The notes under the pieces are model-generated. The model worked only from the letters and a program-made list of their open reading frames with translations. It searched no databases and was not told where the DNA came from. Positions 27,454-35,229 of a stretch of 38,732 nt of DNA are shown here, piece after piece. The translations under genes were made by a program, and so were the position numbers. The DNA is taken from NCBI GenBank assembly GCA_002428455.1, contig DIWL01000023.1:630-39361 (forward strand), given 5' to 3'. Each line of letters starts with the position of its first letter. The first letter of the stretch is position 1. The stretch is from Anaerolineaceae bacterium UBA6107 (GTDB lineage: Bacteria > Chloroflexota > Anaerolineae > Anaerolineales > Anaerolineaceae).

Positions 27454-28482
27454 ATGCAATTAAAACCTGCGCGGGTGTTAGGGATCGAGACTTCCTGTGA
27501 TGAGACCGCGGCGGCAGTGGTGGAGAATGGTCGCGAGATTATCTCCAGCGTGGTCGCCACACAGATCGACTTGCACGCGAAATATGGTGGTGTCTTCCCT
27601 GAGGTGGCATCACGCCAGCACGTGCGCGCCATTTACCCGGTGATCGACGAAGCACTGCAGCGGGCAAACATGAGCCTGGCAGATGTCCAGGCTGTTGCGG
27701 TTACGCGCGGTCCGGGTTTGGCAGGCTCTCTTGTGGTTGGTATGAATGCGGCCAAGGGCATCGCTCTAGGGCGGCAGGTACCTTTGATTGGTGTCAACCA
27801 TCTCGAAGGTCACATCTATTCCGCCTGGCTTTATCCCGCTGATACACCCAAACCACCGCCGGCCCCTGAATTTCCACAACTTGTGTTGTTGGTTTCAGGT
27901 GGTCACACGGAACTAAACCTGGTGGCGGATCATCTGCAATACAAACATCTGGGCGGGACGCTGGATGACGCAGCAGGCGAAGCCTTCGACAAGGTTGCCC
28001 GCATGCTGAACCTGTCCTATCCCGGCGGACCTTCCGTGCAGAAAGCTGCCGGGGATGGCAGCCCTGATGCATACAATTTCCCCCGCGCCAGGCTGGAGGG
28101 TACTTGGAACTTCTCATTCAGCGGTCTAAAAACTGCCGTCCTGCGCGAAGTCAAAATGCTTGAAAAGACCACGCTCAATCTGCCTGTTGCTAACCTGGCT
28201 GCCAGCTTCCAGGCTGCAGTGGTGGATGTATTGTTCACCAAGACCATGCAGGCTGCCCGTGAATTTGGGGTCAAGTCTATTCTTGTGGCGGGCGGTGTTT
28301 CAGCCAACCACGCCCTGAGAGACAGATTCACTTCCCAGCGGGAGTTCGCGGTGCACATTCCGCCATTGTCGCTGTGCACGGATAACGCCGCCATGATCGC
28401 AGCAGCGGGTTACTTTCATTACTGCGCCGGACACATCGACCCGCTTGACCTGGATGTCATGCCCACCTGGCCGCTGAGTTAA
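27454..28482 (+). CDS. tsaD: tRNA threonylcarbamoyladenosine transferase TsaD
   Basis: 342 residues. Motifs are IETSCDETAAAVV at residues 11-23, the metal-binding VNHLEGHIYSAW, VSGGHTEL, and GGVSANHALR near the end. With TsaB and TsaE it makes t6A at position 37 of ANN-decoding tRNAs. The ribosome site is AGGAG. It sits in tandem after the M24 peptidase (29-bp gap) and before the sigma-factor gene (28-bp gap), so these genes may be partly co-transcribed. Confidence 0.96.
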   Translation: MQLKPARVLGIETSCDETAAAVVENGREIISSVVATQIDLHAKYGGVFPEVASRQHVRAIYPVIDEALQRANMSLADVQAVAVTRGPGLAGSLVVGMNAAKGIALGRQVPLIGVNHLEGHIYSAWLYPADTPKPPPAPEFPQLVLLVSGGHTELNLVADHLQYKHLGGTLDDAAGEAFDKVARMLNLSYPGGPSVQKAAGDGSPDAYNFPRARLEGTWNFSFSGLKTAVLREVKMLEKTTLNLPVANLAASFQAAVVDVLFTKTMQAAREFGVKSILVAGGVSANHALRDRFTSQREFAVHIPPLSLCTDNAAMIAAAGYFHYCAGHIDPLDLDVMPTWPLS

Positions 28483-28510
28483 GTCACTTTTTTATGCGGA
28501 TTACATCTAA

Positions 28511-29119
28511 ATGAATGCAGAAACAGTAAGGGATGAAGGCTTCGTGGATCTCCTGATCTCAGGAGATCGCCAGGCTTTCAGCGAGCTGATTGAGCAAACC
28601 TCAGCTAAAATCTACGCTCTCGGGATGCGCGTGCTGGGCAACGAGCAGGATGCCGAGGATATGCTCCAGGAAACTTACCTCAAGGCACTAAAAGCCCTTC
28701 CGAACTTTGAAAAACGGTCATCCATCAATACCTGGCTGTTCCGGATCGCTACCAACGAAGCACTGATGCTCTTGCGGAAAAAGAAAACCGGTTTCAACAT
28801 GGTCGCTATTGATCAGAGTGATGAAGAAGATGAAGCCCCGTTTGAGATCCTGGATTGGTGCTGCCTGCCTGAGCAGGAAATGGTCTCAGCTGAGACGCGA
28901 ACCATGCTCAACAAAGCAGCCGATCAATTATCCCCCGCACTCAGAATCGTGTTTCAACTAAGGGATGTGGATGGTTTTTCGGGGCAGGAAACAGCGGAGA
29001 TTCTGGGGATAAACGAAGATGCGGTGAAAACCCGCCTGGTACGGGCAAGGCTGAAATTACGGGAAGAACTTTCTGCGTACTTTAGAGACCGGATGGAAGG
29101 AGGAGTAAATCATGCATGA
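28511..29119 (+). CDS. ECF-family RNA polymerase sigma factor
   Basis: 202 residues with region 2 (DAEDMLQETYLKALKAL, about 45-65) and region 4 (AADQLSPALRIVFQLRDVDGFSG and the helix-turn-helix TAEILGINEDAVKTRLVRARLKLRE, about 138-185). An acidic linker with a short CC pair (DWCCLPEQE) separates them. The start lies 28 bp after tsaD. It overlaps the anti-sigma gene by 8 bp, the usual arrangement for a sigma/anti-sigma pair. Target genes unknown; the operon itself is a likely target. Confidence 0.93.
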   Translation: MNAETVRDEGFVDLLISGDRQAFSELIEQTSAKIYALGMRVLGNEQDAEDMLQETYLKALKALPNFEKRSSINTWLFRIATNEALMLLRKKKTGFNMVAIDQSDEEDEAPFEILDWCCLPEQEMVSAETRTMLNKAADQLSPALRIVFQLRDVDGFSGQETAEILGINEDAVKTRLVRARLKLREELSAYFRDRMEGGVNHA

Positions 29120-29378
29120 ACACGGACATTGCCAGGCTTATCTGAAGCAGATATCTGATTACGTGGATGGTGAACTCTCCTCCGAAGTATGCGCCAGTCT
29201 GGAATCCCACTTAAAGGAATGTGAAAATTGCCGGATTGTCGTGAACACTTTGCGCAAGACCATTGATCTTTATCATGACACCGCAGAAAACGACGACCTT
29301 CCGGATAAAGTCCGATCACGTCTTTTCGCCAGGCTAAACCTGGAGGATCCCAAACAAGGAGGGATTCATGGAAGTTGA
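29112..29378 (+). CDS. zinc anti-sigma factor (zf-HC2/ZAS type)
   Basis: 88 residues with the ZAS signature H33-x3-C37-x2-C40 after a conserved YVDGELS segment. The chain ends soon after with no membrane helix, so this is a soluble, RsrA-like anti-sigma factor rather than a membrane sensor. Soluble ZAS factors often sense thiol oxidation, with the zinc Cys releasing the sigma factor; that is inference here. A strong GGAGG site lies inside the end of the sigma gene. Confidence 0.88.
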   Translation: MHEHGHCQAYLKQISDYVDGELSSEVCASLESHLKECENCRIVVNTLRKTIDLYHDTAENDDLPDKVRSRLFARLNLEDPKQGGIHGS

Positions 29379-29562
29379 ATCTGCCGGATCAAACGCCATC
29401 CCGGATCCCGCCGGGAAAAATAAGTCCTACGAGTTAAAACCCGACACGTGCCGGGGGATGTTGTGTCCAAGTTGCCGCCAGGCTACTTTGAATTACAACA
29501 GGATGCTCGAACTGATTTGTCCGAATTGCGGCTACCGGGAACCCGGCGGCGCATTTACCTGA
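29368..29562 (+). CDS. small zinc-ribbon protein
   Basis: 64 residues. Two CxxC knuckles, CPSC (33-36) and CPNCGY (51-56), make a complete treble-clef/ribbon zinc site, with one further Cys at 28. It overlaps the anti-sigma gene by 11 bp and has AAGGAGG before its ATG, so it is clearly part of the operon. I cannot assign a function. It could bind RNA polymerase, act as a third sensor component, or be a small redox module. Confidence 0.75.
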   Translation: MEVESAGSNAIPDPAGKNKSYELKPDTCRGMLCPSCRQATLNYNRMLELICPNCGYREPGGAFT

Positions 29563-29572
29563 TAATCGAAGA

Positions 29573-29598
29573 TTTCTCCGGTCTGGAGATTTTTCTTG
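29573..29598 (+). terminator. weak terminator after the zinc-ribbon gene
   Basis: TCTCC and GGAGA form a short 5-bp stem followed by TTTTTCTT. Weak; transcription may continue into the OsmC gene. Confidence 0.4.
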
Positions 29599-29651
29599 TA
29601 ACAAATGAGTTATAGAGTTGAGACATTTTATCTAAAAGGAGGATAGTTGTT

Positions 29652-30068
29652 ATGGACGCAAAATTAACCTGGAAATCCGGCCTTGCGTTCAAGGGAGTAT
29701 CAGACTCCAGCTTTGAGGTTCCGTTGGATGCTTCAGTGGAGCATGGCGGAGGCGGGGCAGGGGTCGTGCCGATGGAAATGATCCTGATGGGATTGGGTGG
29801 TTGCACCGCCATGGACGTGATCTCGATCCTGTCAAAAAAACGCCAGGAGGTGACCTCCTTTGAGATTCTGCTTCACGCAGACCGCGCAACCGAGCACCCC
29901 AAAGTGTTTACCGACATCACGATCGAGTATGTGGTGAAGGGAAAGGGGCTCGACACGGACGCGGTGGCAAGAGCGGTTGAGTTAAGCGAAAACAAGTACT
30001 GCCCGGGTATGGCGATGCTGCGCAAAGCAGCCAAAATAAAAACCGCATTCCGTGTTGAACAGGAATGA
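29652..30068 (+). CDS. OsmC/Ohr-family peroxiredoxin-like protein
   Basis: 138 residues with the two redox Cys of the family, C51 in LGGCTAMDV and C117 in KYCPGM, at the usual spacing. It should reduce organic hydroperoxides in the cytoplasm using a thiol. This is the OsmC-like (YhfA-type) branch rather than clear Ohr. AGGAGG lies nine bases upstream. It sits 89 bp after the sigma/anti-sigma/zinc-ribbon set, making it a plausible target of that sigma factor. Confidence 0.88.
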   Translation: MDAKLTWKSGLAFKGVSDSSFEVPLDASVEHGGGGAGVVPMEMILMGLGGCTAMDVISILSKKRQEVTSFEILLHADRATEHPKVFTDITIEYVVKGKGLDTDAVARAVELSENKYCPGMAMLRKAAKIKTAFRVEQE

Positions 30069-30073
30069 AATGG

Positions 30074-30102
30074 AAACGGCACCCGATCGGGTGCCGTTTT
30101 TT
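30074..30102 (+). terminator. terminator after OsmC
   Basis: A perfect 26-nt palindrome centred on CCCGATCGGG (30074-30099), followed by T6. It lies between convergent genes. Confidence 0.9.
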
Positions 30103-30124
30103 CGAATGATCTCATAAAAACAAA

Positions 30125-31639
30125 TCAATCATATTTACCAGCCGTGATCTGGCTGTCAGGGTCTGAACATGTGCAGGCGTCAACAGTCCTGCCGTGTTTT
30201 TTCAAAGTTCCCAGGTATTCTGCAGAACCTTTGTCCGCCACCCAGCCTTCCAGGTTGAAAGCCGTTACGCCCGCGGCCGGTATCCATTCACCGTTGTACT
30301 TGCGGGCAATATGGACGTGGGTGCCGGTGGCTGAACCGCCTTCACAGGACGGGTGACCGATCGGATCACCAGTCTTGACCAGCATTCCCGGCTGGATCTG
30401 TTCGGTCTTGCCGAGGTGCAGGTATAAGATCACCCATCCCGTTCTTTCATCGCCGTCGCCATCCAGGTCGAGCAGTACCAGTGCTGGTTCAGAGCGCACG
30501 ATCTGCCCATCCGCCACTGCCACGACATATTCGGTGCTCGGGGCGCAACCCCCAATGGCGGCCGGCGGGGCAAAATCGATCGCGGCCAGCGGTTCACCGT
30601 TCCCCCAGGCTGCGTGCGGACCGCCGGTATACGTCCACGTTTTTCCCAGGGCAAAGGGAAGGGCAAGTTCCGGTTGCTGTAAATTTCCGGAAATGTGATC
30701 CGTGTAATTCTGCCAGGGATCACCGAAAAGTTCGGTGTAGGTTTTATAAAAACCTTCGCTATAAATGGCTGCCTGGTATTCCTCGATCGGTAATAATCCG
30801 GCGAAGTAATTCTGCAGCGCTACGGTGGCGGCGTTCTGCCACGGGTCGGGATGTTCGATCGAGCCATCCAGGCGTGTGATGGTATCGAACTCGCCGATGC
30901 GCCAGCTGTAATAACCATTGTTGAGCAAGTTGGCAGCCCAGTTCATTTGCATGTAAAGCCCAACGTGGAACTGGTCCTCGTACCCCAGTGGATAACGCTC
31001 CAGGTCATCCGGGATGGTTGCCGCGCTGAGACCCTGCGCCTGGAATTCGATCAACGCCAGCAGCAGACGCGGGCTGACGGAATAATTGCGCGCCACGTAA
31101 TCCACTACATCTCCCCCGCGCCGGGTTTCATCTCCAGCCAGCACAGAGTAATCCTTCAACCAGCCGGGATGCGCGTCAACGAAGGCGCGGGTATCGAAGT
31201 CCATCTGTGCCGGTCCATTGATGAAAAGGGCATCCGGCAGGATCTGGAAAGGATTGCCCCACAACGCCTTGTAATAAATGGGTATCTGCAGGGTTTCACC
31301 CGGTGTGAGGGTGGTGGCATCCTGTGGAATTTCAGGATTGGCTTCCAGTATCTCGGGAATGGTGGTATTGAAATGTGCGGCGAGCGCCGGGATCGTGTCT
31401 CCCGATTGTGCGGCGTATGTAACAAGAGTGCCAGGGTCGTAGACAGGGCGGGTGGCCAAGGGTGTGGGTTCTGTGACCGGCTCTGACTCAGGAGCAGGTG
31501 TTTGCGGAAAAGGTGTGATGTATATCGGGGAGGGTTCCATTGGCGCACATGCAGCGACCATGCAAATAGCCAGGCTGATCCCGATCAACCTGATCAACAA
31601 AACTGAAGGCTTGAACTTTCGATTTTGCCCAGTATCCAT
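30125..31639 (-). CDS. LysM and M23 peptidase lipoprotein, paralogue 3
   Basis: 504 residues. A lipoprotein signal ends at VAAC (Cys31), then a Pro/Thr tether, one LysM domain (about 72-120), and an all-helical middle region with PRLLLALIEFQAQG. Last comes an M23 domain with GPH...AAIDF (His-x12-Asp) and GTHVHIARKYNGEW. LysM holds the protein on peptidoglycan or chitin-like glycan; M23 cuts peptide cross-bridges. An Asp-rich DLDGDGDERTGW loop is inserted before the last zinc motif. The gene begins ten bases after a TGGTATAAA box with no ribosome site, suggesting its own leaderless promoter. It is 36 bp downstream of its paralogue. Confidence 0.87.
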   Translation of the reverse strand: MDTGQNRKFKPSVLLIRLIGISLAICMVAACAPMEPSPIYITPFPQTPAPESEPVTEPTPLATRPVYDPGTLVTYAAQSGDTIPALAAHFNTTIPEILEANPEIPQDATTLTPGETLQIPIYYKALWGNPFQILPDALFINGPAQMDFDTRAFVDAHPGWLKDYSVLAGDETRRGGDVVDYVARNYSVSPRLLLALIEFQAQGLSAATIPDDLERYPLGYEDQFHVGLYMQMNWAANLLNNGYYSWRIGEFDTITRLDGSIEHPDPWQNAATVALQNYFAGLLPIEEYQAAIYSEGFYKTYTELFGDPWQNYTDHISGNLQQPELALPFALGKTWTYTGGPHAAWGNGEPLAAIDFAPPAAIGGCAPSTEYVVAVADGQIVRSEPALVLLDLDGDGDERTGWVILYLHLGKTEQIQPGMLVKTGDPIGHPSCEGGSATGTHVHIARKYNGEWIPAAGVTAFNLEGWVADKGSAEYLGTLKKHGRTVDACTCSDPDSQITAGKYD

Positions 31640-31649
31640 GTGTTAAATG

Positions 31650-31658
31650 TTTATACCA
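31650..31658 (-). promoter_or_regulatory. extended -10 box, leaderless type
   Basis: TGGTATAAA on the minus strand ends ten bases before the ATG at 31639, in the 36-bp gap between two LysM-M23 genes. Confidence 0.5.
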
Positions 31659-31675
31659 GCAGGGTGCCCTTTTTG

Positions 31676-33268
31676 CTAGGGAATCTGGATATTCGACTTA
31701 TTGGAAGAGAGAGGGTCCGCAATGACCTTGTGATCACCATTTACCAGTTTGCCCTGGTAAGGAGCGTCCCCGTTCTTTGCCACGTATCCGCTCATCGTGA
31801 ATGACAGCGGGCCATCTGCAAGGATCCACTCCCCATTGAATTTTCGCGCGATGTGCACATGCGTGCCGGTCGAGACACCGCCTTCACAGGATGGGTGCCC
31901 GATCTTATCACCCGCTGCGACGACAGTCCCGGTCGCGACCTTGTCACGCGTCTCAATATGCAGGTAGAGGATGTTCCATCCGGTTTGTTCATCACCATCG
32001 CCATCAAGATCAAGGATGACGACACCTTCCCCCGTACGCGCAATCACGCCTGGTGCAACCGCGGTGACCCACTCGTTGGATTTGGCACAACCTGAGACTG
32101 AGGATGGCGGGCCAAAGTCGATCGCCGCCGTTGCGCCGTCCTCCCCCCAGGCTGAGTGGGGTCCGCCGGTGTAGCTCCAGACTCTGCCGGATTGGAAGGG
32201 GAGCTGAAACTCAGGCTGCTGCAGGTCGGTCGGGTAGAGCGGCTCAACAGCCTGCGAGCGGATCCAGAAATCACCAAACATGCTTTTCATTAAATCAGGC
32301 ATATTCTCAGGTCCGAACAGCGCACCCGCCCATTCCAGTTGATCATACCAGCGTGAAAAGAGATACTGCACCGCGGCCGAGCCGGCGTTCAATCCCGGGC
32401 TGATCCTCACGGTTGATCCATCCTTGAATTGCAATGAAGATAATGTACCCGCTCGCCAGCCGTAATACCCGATGTTCAACTGCTGCACGGTCCAGGACAG
32501 TTGTTTATACAGCCCTTTGTATTCCAGCCGGACCATCCCCATGGGATATTCTGCTTCCGCAAAATTGGCCGGGCTGCCGTACAACCAGCCGCTTTTATAT
32601 TCCAGCAGCGCCAGCAGCAGGTATGGGTTGATCGAATTCTCCAATGCCACGCGCTGCACCAGCTCGGCACCGCTGTATTGTTTTGAGCCAACGGTTTCTT
32701 TGTACCCGCTCAGGTGTCCACCGGCGCTTTCTACAAAGGCGGAGATGTCAAAATTGGAAGCTGAGGGAGAATAGACCACCTCGCTGTCCGGCATGACCAG
32801 GGTGGAATCGTACACCTCATCCAGTACGTCCGGTATGATCAATAACGTTCCCGGGTTGATCAGCCCCGTCTCGGGGATGGCGCTTGTGGCGACGATCTGC
32901 TCTGCTGTCACGCCGAAACGCCCCGTGATCGAGGGGAGGGTATCTCCTGCCTGGGTGTAATACTGGATGGGTGGTTTGGGTGTGGCGTTGGGATCCGGCG
33001 TACGGGTCGGCCTGGGTGTGCTGGTGATATCCGGCATATCCGTAAAAGTTGGCAGCGCAGTAATTACTGCTACTTCGGTATCTTCAACGGAAGCGATCGC
33101 CGCAGCAGTGGCTGGCACCTCAGTCGTGCTGACCACACCTTGTACGATGGCGGTCGCAGTCAGTTCAGCGGGGCTTACATAACCCTGTGAACAAGACAGG
33201 CTCGCCGCCGCGATGACCGCCCAGGCGCTGACGATCTGCAGCCTCCTAGCGACCGATCTGGTTATCAT
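31676..33268 (-). CDS. LysM and M23 peptidase lipoprotein, paralogue 2
   Basis: 530 residues from the ATG at 33268. That choice gives a basic n-region (MITRSVARRLQ) and a hydrophobic core ending at SLSC, a poor but possible lipobox. An open frame from 33463 only copies the upstream gene in another frame. One LysM, the shared helical middle domain (NPYLLLALLEYKSG) and the M23 domain with GPHSAWG...AAIDF and GTHVHIARKFNGEW are present, as is the DLDGDGDEQTGW loop. The gene overlaps the end of paralogue 1 by 23 bp, so translation is probably coupled. A strong AGGAGG (33247-33242) falls inside the reading frame with no usual start codon after it. Confidence 0.82.
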   Translation of the reverse strand: MITRSVARRLQIVSAWAVIAAASLSCSQGYVSPAELTATAIVQGVVSTTEVPATAAAIASVEDTEVAVITALPTFTDMPDITSTPRPTRTPDPNATPKPPIQYYTQAGDTLPSITGRFGVTAEQIVATSAIPETGLINPGTLLIIPDVLDEVYDSTLVMPDSEVVYSPSASNFDISAFVESAGGHLSGYKETVGSKQYSGAELVQRVALENSINPYLLLALLEYKSGWLYGSPANFAEAEYPMGMVRLEYKGLYKQLSWTVQQLNIGYYGWRAGTLSSLQFKDGSTVRISPGLNAGSAAVQYLFSRWYDQLEWAGALFGPENMPDLMKSMFGDFWIRSQAVEPLYPTDLQQPEFQLPFQSGRVWSYTGGPHSAWGEDGATAAIDFGPPSSVSGCAKSNEWVTAVAPGVIARTGEGVVILDLDGDGDEQTGWNILYLHIETRDKVATGTVVAAGDKIGHPSCEGGVSTGTHVHIARKFNGEWILADGPLSFTMSGYVAKNGDAPYQGKLVNGDHKVIADPLSSNKSNIQIP

Positions 33269-34772
33269 CCACCCGTCCATTCCAGGAATACACCACGTTA
33301 CCATCCTTGTGCAGCGTTCCGCTGTATTCCTCGCCATCCCCCGCGGATACCCAACCGCTGAGTACAAACGGGATGTCTGTATCGGCTGAGATCCACTCGC
33401 CGTTGTAGCGCCGGGCGATGTGCACGTGCGTTCCATCTGAATATCCACCCTCGCAGGAGGCATGACCGATCCGGTCGCCGGTTTTTACCGCGGAACCTGC
33501 TGCGATGCGATCTCTGGACTCAATGTGCATGTACAAAATCGTCCAGCCGGTTTGTTCAAGTCCATCACCATCCAGGTCAAGGATGACCGCGCCGTTTTCA
33601 GAGCGGGTGATCACCCCATCGGCGGATGCGGTGATCCATTCATTGGAGGTAAAGCAACCGAACAGGTCGCCCGGAGGGGCGAAATCCAGCGCTGCCCACG
33701 CGGACCCATCTCCCCAGCCGGCGTGCGGCCCGCTGGTGAAAGACCATTGCACCCCTTCCTCGAAAGGAAGTTCCAGTTCGGGTTGGGCAAGGTCAAGCGG
33801 TAACAGCGGTTCGATCGCGCGGTCAAACGGGATGCCAAAGAAGTTGGTATAGGTTTCGTAGACGCCGTTTTCTCCCACGGCTTTCTGCCACGCTTCTGCG
33901 TTCGATTGCAATCCCAGCATGTACTGCACAGCGGCGGTCCCGGCGTTGATCGTCGGGGATAGCGGTGCCAGTGTGCCATCGGATAAGTTGGTGTGGGATA
34001 TTGCGTTGATCTTCCACAGGTAATACCCGCGGTTGAGTTGTTTCGCGCTCCAGGCCAGCTGCATGTACAAACCTTTATAGAGCGGCTGGGCGAAACCCAT
34101 CGGGTAATCGCGTCTGAACTCGTCGATTTGCTGTGAGGTGACCCATCCGGCACGGTATTCCAGCAGGGCCAGCAGCAGGCGCGGGTTCACAGAAAATTCC
34201 TGGCTGACGCGCCGGACGATCTGGACACCGCTCATTTCTTCTTCCTCGACTTCCTCGCGATAGTTCGCGAGGTATCCATCTCTGGATTTGATAAAGTCTT
34301 TCAGGTCAAACGCCGCGCTGGCGGGACCGTAAACCAGCTCGGAATCCGGGATGATCTTGAAATCCGATGGCGTGGTGCTGGGTTGTGGAGCGGGAACATT
34401 GATGATCTGCCCGATCTCGATCCAGTCCGGATTGATGGTTTCGTTGGCTGCGATGAGGGTTTCCAGCTCAAGATTGTACTTTGAGGCGATGTAACCCAGG
34501 CTGTCACCATACTGCACCACGTAAAGCTCAGTGTCAGGTCGGATCGTCGGCAGGACGCGCGGGGCATCCGGTGTGGGGGTGTAGTAAGGCGCATCCGGCG
34601 GACGCGTGGTGGGCAGCTGCGCGATGGCGGTCTCGTTGTTATCCACAACATTCGGGTTGGATGGGGTGGGGTCGGAGGCCTTCCACGGACTGGTTTCCGC
34701 AGCAGGCTTGATGCAGCCCGTGAGCAGCATTACGCTGGCAAGTACCAGCAGCAGGCGGCCTCTGCGCATCAT
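33246..34772 (-). CDS. LysM and M23 peptidase lipoprotein, paralogue 1
   Basis: 508 residues. The signal ends at LTGC (Cys20), then a Pro/Thr tether (to about 80), LysM (82-127), helical domain (155-330), and an M23 domain with His350, Asp363 and His449/His451. His350 to Asp363 is His-x12-Asp, the LasA/beta-lytic spacing rather than the common HxxxD. Cys373 and Cys440 are kept in all three paralogues and could form a disulfide. An Asp-rich loop (Asp399, 401, 403) resembles a calcium-binding turn. The ATG overlaps the HIT gene stop by 4 bp, so it is in one operon with it. Confidence 0.87.
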   Translation of the reverse strand: MMRRGRLLLVLASVMLLTGCIKPAAETSPWKASDPTPSNPNVVDNNETAIAQLPTTRPPDAPYYTPTPDAPRVLPTIRPDTELYVVQYGDSLGYIASKYNLELETLIAANETINPDWIEIGQIINVPAPQPSTTPSDFKIIPDSELVYGPASAAFDLKDFIKSRDGYLANYREEVEEEEMSGVQIVRRVSQEFSVNPRLLLALLEYRAGWVTSQQIDEFRRDYPMGFAQPLYKGLYMQLAWSAKQLNRGYYLWKINAISHTNLSDGTLAPLSPTINAGTAAVQYMLGLQSNAEAWQKAVGENGVYETYTNFFGIPFDRAIEPLLPLDLAQPELELPFEEGVQWSFTSGPHAGWGDGSAWAALDFAPPGDLFGCFTSNEWITASADGVITRSENGAVILDLDGDGLEQTGWTILYMHIESRDRIAAGSAVKTGDRIGHASCEGGYSDGTHVHIARRYNGEWISADTDIPFVLSGWVSAGDGEEYSGTLHKDGNVVYSWNGRVDDNQIGR

Positions 34773-35128
34773 CGCAACCCCCTTGTGAACAACCCGCTCA
34801 CGAAGGGCCGCCCGGCGATGATGTGAATGTGCAAATGAAAAACGGTCTGACCTGCCGCTGATCCGGTGTTGATGATAGTGCGGTAGGCGGGTTCCTCGCC
34901 GATGACCTGGCGCGCGATCTTCTGCACGGTAAACAGCAGCCGGCTGACCAGTTCAGCATCCTCCGCCTGCAGGGCATCCAGCGAGTCGATGTGTTTGCGC
35001 GGGATGACGAGCAGGTGCACCGGCGCCACCGGGTGGATGTCCCGGATGACGACCACATCGCCGTCTTCGTACACCAGGTCGGCGGGGGCGGTTTTGTTAA
35101 TGATGTTACAAAAGACGCAGTCAGACAT
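34769..35128 (-). CDS. HIT-family protein (histidine triad hydrolase)
   Basis: 119 residues from the ATG at 35128, where the conserved DCVFCNIINK begins; a longer open frame upstream has no resemblance to the family. The histidine triad HLHIHII is near residue 98. HIT proteins hydrolyse nucleoside phosphoramidates or dinucleotides in the cytoplasm. It overlaps the first LysM-M23 gene by ATGA. A TATAAT (35177-35172) on the minus strand lies upstream. Confidence 0.92.
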   Translation of the reverse strand: MSDCVFCNIINKTAPADLVYEDGDVVVIRDIHPVAPVHLLVIPRKHIDSLDALQAEDAELVSRLLFTVQKIARQVIGEEPAYRTIINTGSAAGQTVFHLHIHIIAGRPFVSGLFTRGLR

Positions 35129-35171
35129 ATCCAGGATTTGGTTGCAAGATTCCTGCCTTAAGATTTCCTGT

Positions 35172-35177
35172 ATTATA
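35172..35177 (-). promoter_or_regulatory. -10 box before the HIT-M23 operon
   Basis: TATAAT on the minus strand lies 43 bp before the HIT ATG. No clear -35. Confidence 0.4.
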
Positions 35178-35229
35178 TGCTGCTTTTCGTTTTTCTGTTT
35201 GGATGGCTGACTGCTGTTGGTGAGTCGCT

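Noticed and set aside
33269..33463. 65-residue extension of the second LysM-M23 protein
   Set aside because: It is the other frame of paralogue 1 and would hide the signal peptide.
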